Below are positions 4,692-6,101 of a DNA stretch of 6,101 nucleotides, piece by piece. How positions within the stretch are numbered: the first letter of the stretch is position 1; each line of letters opens with the position of its first letter. The translations under genes were made by a program, and so were the position numbers. The notes beneath the pieces were generated by a model, which did not search any database, was not told where the DNA came from, and saw only the letters and a list, made by a program, of their open reading frames with translations. The stretch is from Pseudobdellovibrionaceae bacterium (GTDB taxonomy: Bacteria; Bdellovibrionota; Bdellovibrionia; Bdellovibrionales; Bdellovibrionaceae), in NCBI GenBank assembly GCA_947374445.1, contig CANCBY010000155.1:1-6101 (forward strand), written 5' to 3'.

Positions 4692-6101
4692 TTAGAGCGG
4701 AATATTTCCATGTTTTTTTGGCGGATTCACATCTCTTTTGGTTCTTAGCATTTCTAAAGAATCAATAATCCGTTTGCGTGTGATCGAAGGCTCGATGACT
4801 TCATCGGTGTAGCCAAGCTCTGCGGACACATAAGGATTGCTGAATTTTTCTTCGTACTCTTTGGTAAGCTTAGCGCGTTCGGCAGCAGGATCTTTTGCTT
4901 TCGCAACCTGCTCACGGAAAACGATATTTACCGCGCCCTCGGCACCCATCACGGCAATTTCAGCTGTTGGGTAAGCTAGATTTACATCTGAGCGAAGAAG
5001 TTTGGAGCCCATCACGATGTACGCTCCGCCGTAAGCTTTGCGAGTAATCAAAGTCACTTTTGGCACCGTTGCTTCAGCATAGGCAAAAAGAAGCTTTGCT
5101 CCATGGGTGATGATGCCGTTCCACTCTTGATCTGTTCCTGGTAAAAATCCAGGGACATCAACAAATGAAACTATAGGAATATTAAAGGCATCACAAAACC
5201 GAATAAATCTTGCCGCTTTTCGTGAGGCTTCGATGTTAAGACAGCCTGCAAGAAACTGAGGTTGATTGGCAACAACACCAATACTGCGACCATTCATTCG
5301 GGCGAAGCCGACGATAATATTTTGTGCAAAGTGTTTATGAACCTCGAGAAAATAATGTTCATCCACAACTTCATTAATCAAAGCCAACATATCGTAAGGT
5401 TTCTTAGGACTGTCTGGAATCAATGTGTTGAGCGATTCACACAAACGATCTGGGCTGTCTTTGGTCGGCAATTGAGGAGCATCGTCGAGATTGTTTGAAG
5501 GCAAAAACGCCAAAAGCTCACGGATCATTAAGAGCGTGTGCTTATCGTCTTCACAGGCAAAATGAGCAACGCCTGATTTTTGCGAATGGGTTGTCGCTCC
5601 ACCAAGATCTTCTTTAGTAACATCTTCGTGAGTAACAGTTTTGATAACATCAGGGCCCGTGACAAACATGTAAGAAGTTTTTTTCACCATGAAAACAAAG
5701 TCCGTGATTGAAGGAGAGTAAACAGCTCCTCCCGCGCAAGGCCCCATAATTCCGGTGATCTGCGGGATCACACCTGAGGCCATCGTGTTGCGAGTAAAAA
5801 TATCTGCATAGCCACCAAGAGCCTCAATGCCCTCTTGAATACGAGCACCGCCTGAGTCATTCAAACCAATAACTGGACAGCCACTTTTAACAGCGAGGTC
5901 CATGATTTTACAAATTTTATTGGCTTGTGTGCGAGACATACTGCCGCCCATAACCGTAAAATCTTGAGAGAAAACATAAACGCCCTTGCCATTGATGCGA
6001 CCGAATCCCGTGATCACGCCGTCGCCCGGAACTTTGTTTTTTTCCATTCCAAAGTTAGTGCAGTTGTGAGTTACGAAGCGGTCCATCTCAACAAGGCTTC
6101 C
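4692..6101 (-). CDS. pccB: Acyl-CoA carboxylase carboxyltransferase (beta) subunit, PccB-type (5' end outside window)
   Basis: This subunit transfers the carboxyl group from carboxy-biotin to an acyl-CoA. The frame stays open to the window edge: GSLVE precedes the first Met (6086), matching the family's conserved GSF.E segment. That Met is therefore internal, and about 50 N-terminal residues lie beyond base 6101. Numbered from that Met, the fragment shows both crotonase-fold halves: GGARIQEG (79-86), GPCAGGAVYSP (115-125) with the first oxyanion pair G120-A121, FVDVPGFLPGTDQE (308-321), and AYGGAYIVMGSK (351-362) with the second pair G354-A355. It ends KKHGNIPL, typical of PccB proteins. Residue 357 is Ile where propionyl-specific enzymes have Asp, so acetyl-CoA may be a substrate. 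It is the first of three tightly packed carboxylase genes, with the biotin carboxylase 13 bases downstream. The operon promoter must lie outside the window. Confidence 0.95.
   Translation of the reverse strand, partial: GSLVEMDRFVTHNCTNFGMEKNKVPGDGVITGFGRINGKGVYVFSQDFTVMGGSMSRTQANKICKIMDLAVKSGCPVIGLNDSGGARIQEGIEALGGYADIFTRNTMASGVIPQITGIMGPCAGGAVYSPSITDFVFMVKKTSYMFVTGPDVIKTVTHEDVTKEDLGGATTHSQKSGVAHFACEDDKHTLLMIRELLAFLPSNNLDDAPQLPTKDSPDRLCESLNTLIPDSPKKPYDMLALINEVVDEHYFLEVHKHFAQNIIVGFARMNGRSIGVVANQPQFLAGCLNIEASRKAARFIRFCDAFNIPIVSFVDVPGFLPGTDQEWNGIITHGAKLLFAYAEATVPKVTLITRKAYGGAYIVMGSKLLRSDVNLAYPTAEIAVMGAEGAVNIVFREQVAKAKDPAAERAKLTKEYEEKFSNPYVSAELGYTDEVIEPSITRKRIIDSLEMLRTKRDVNPPKKHGNIPL

Overview
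The window is almost entirely protein-coding, moderately AT-leaning chromosomal DNA from a Gram-negative bacterium. The gene content and style suggest a delta-proteobacterial or Bdellovibrionota-type organism: a TatB-like/TatC pair, an M16 peptidase, a conserved hypothetical protein, and a propionyl-CoA-carboxylase-type acyl-CoA carboxylase with a separate biotin carboxylase and biotin-carrier subunit. This placement is an inference from gene types, not from a marker gene. No RNA genes, mobile elements, CRISPR arrays or long repeats are visible.

Plus strand (1-2642): the 3' part of an M16 zinc-metallopeptidase-family gene, a 141-base gap, an unrecognised 210-residue cytoplasmic protein, then a TatB-like protein and TatC, which together translocate folded proteins across the inner membrane. 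The last three genes are packed with gaps of 6 and 4 bases and look co-transcribed. The 141-base gap stands out in a window whose other gaps are 3 to 13 bases. It holds a perfect match to the sigma-28 (FliA) -10 octamer with a partial -35, just ahead of the ribosome binding site of the 210-residue protein. It also holds an unbroken 42-codon reading frame that fills the gap. These two readings compete, or could coexist.

Minus strand (6101-2648): the carboxyltransferase beta subunit (5' end beyond the window), biotin carboxylase, and a biotin carboxyl carrier protein, in that transcription order with gaps of 13 and 3 bases. Biotin carboxylase carboxylates biotin held on the carrier using ATP and bicarbonate, and the carboxyltransferase passes the carboxyl group to an acyl-CoA. 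Two details are notable. The biotin carboxylase and carrier genes lie in the same reading frame and are separated by a single TGA stop, so together they look like one PCC alpha subunit cut in two. The carboxyltransferase has Ile where propionyl-specific enzymes have Asp, which points to acetyl-CoA being accepted.

The two operons meet tail to tail with only 5 bases between stop codons. A strong hairpin lies inside the 3' end of tatC. I found no clearly novel multi-gene system. The most useful leads are the possible FliA-driven promoter, the small reading frame, the one-stop split of the carboxylase alpha subunit, and the substrate-specificity residue.
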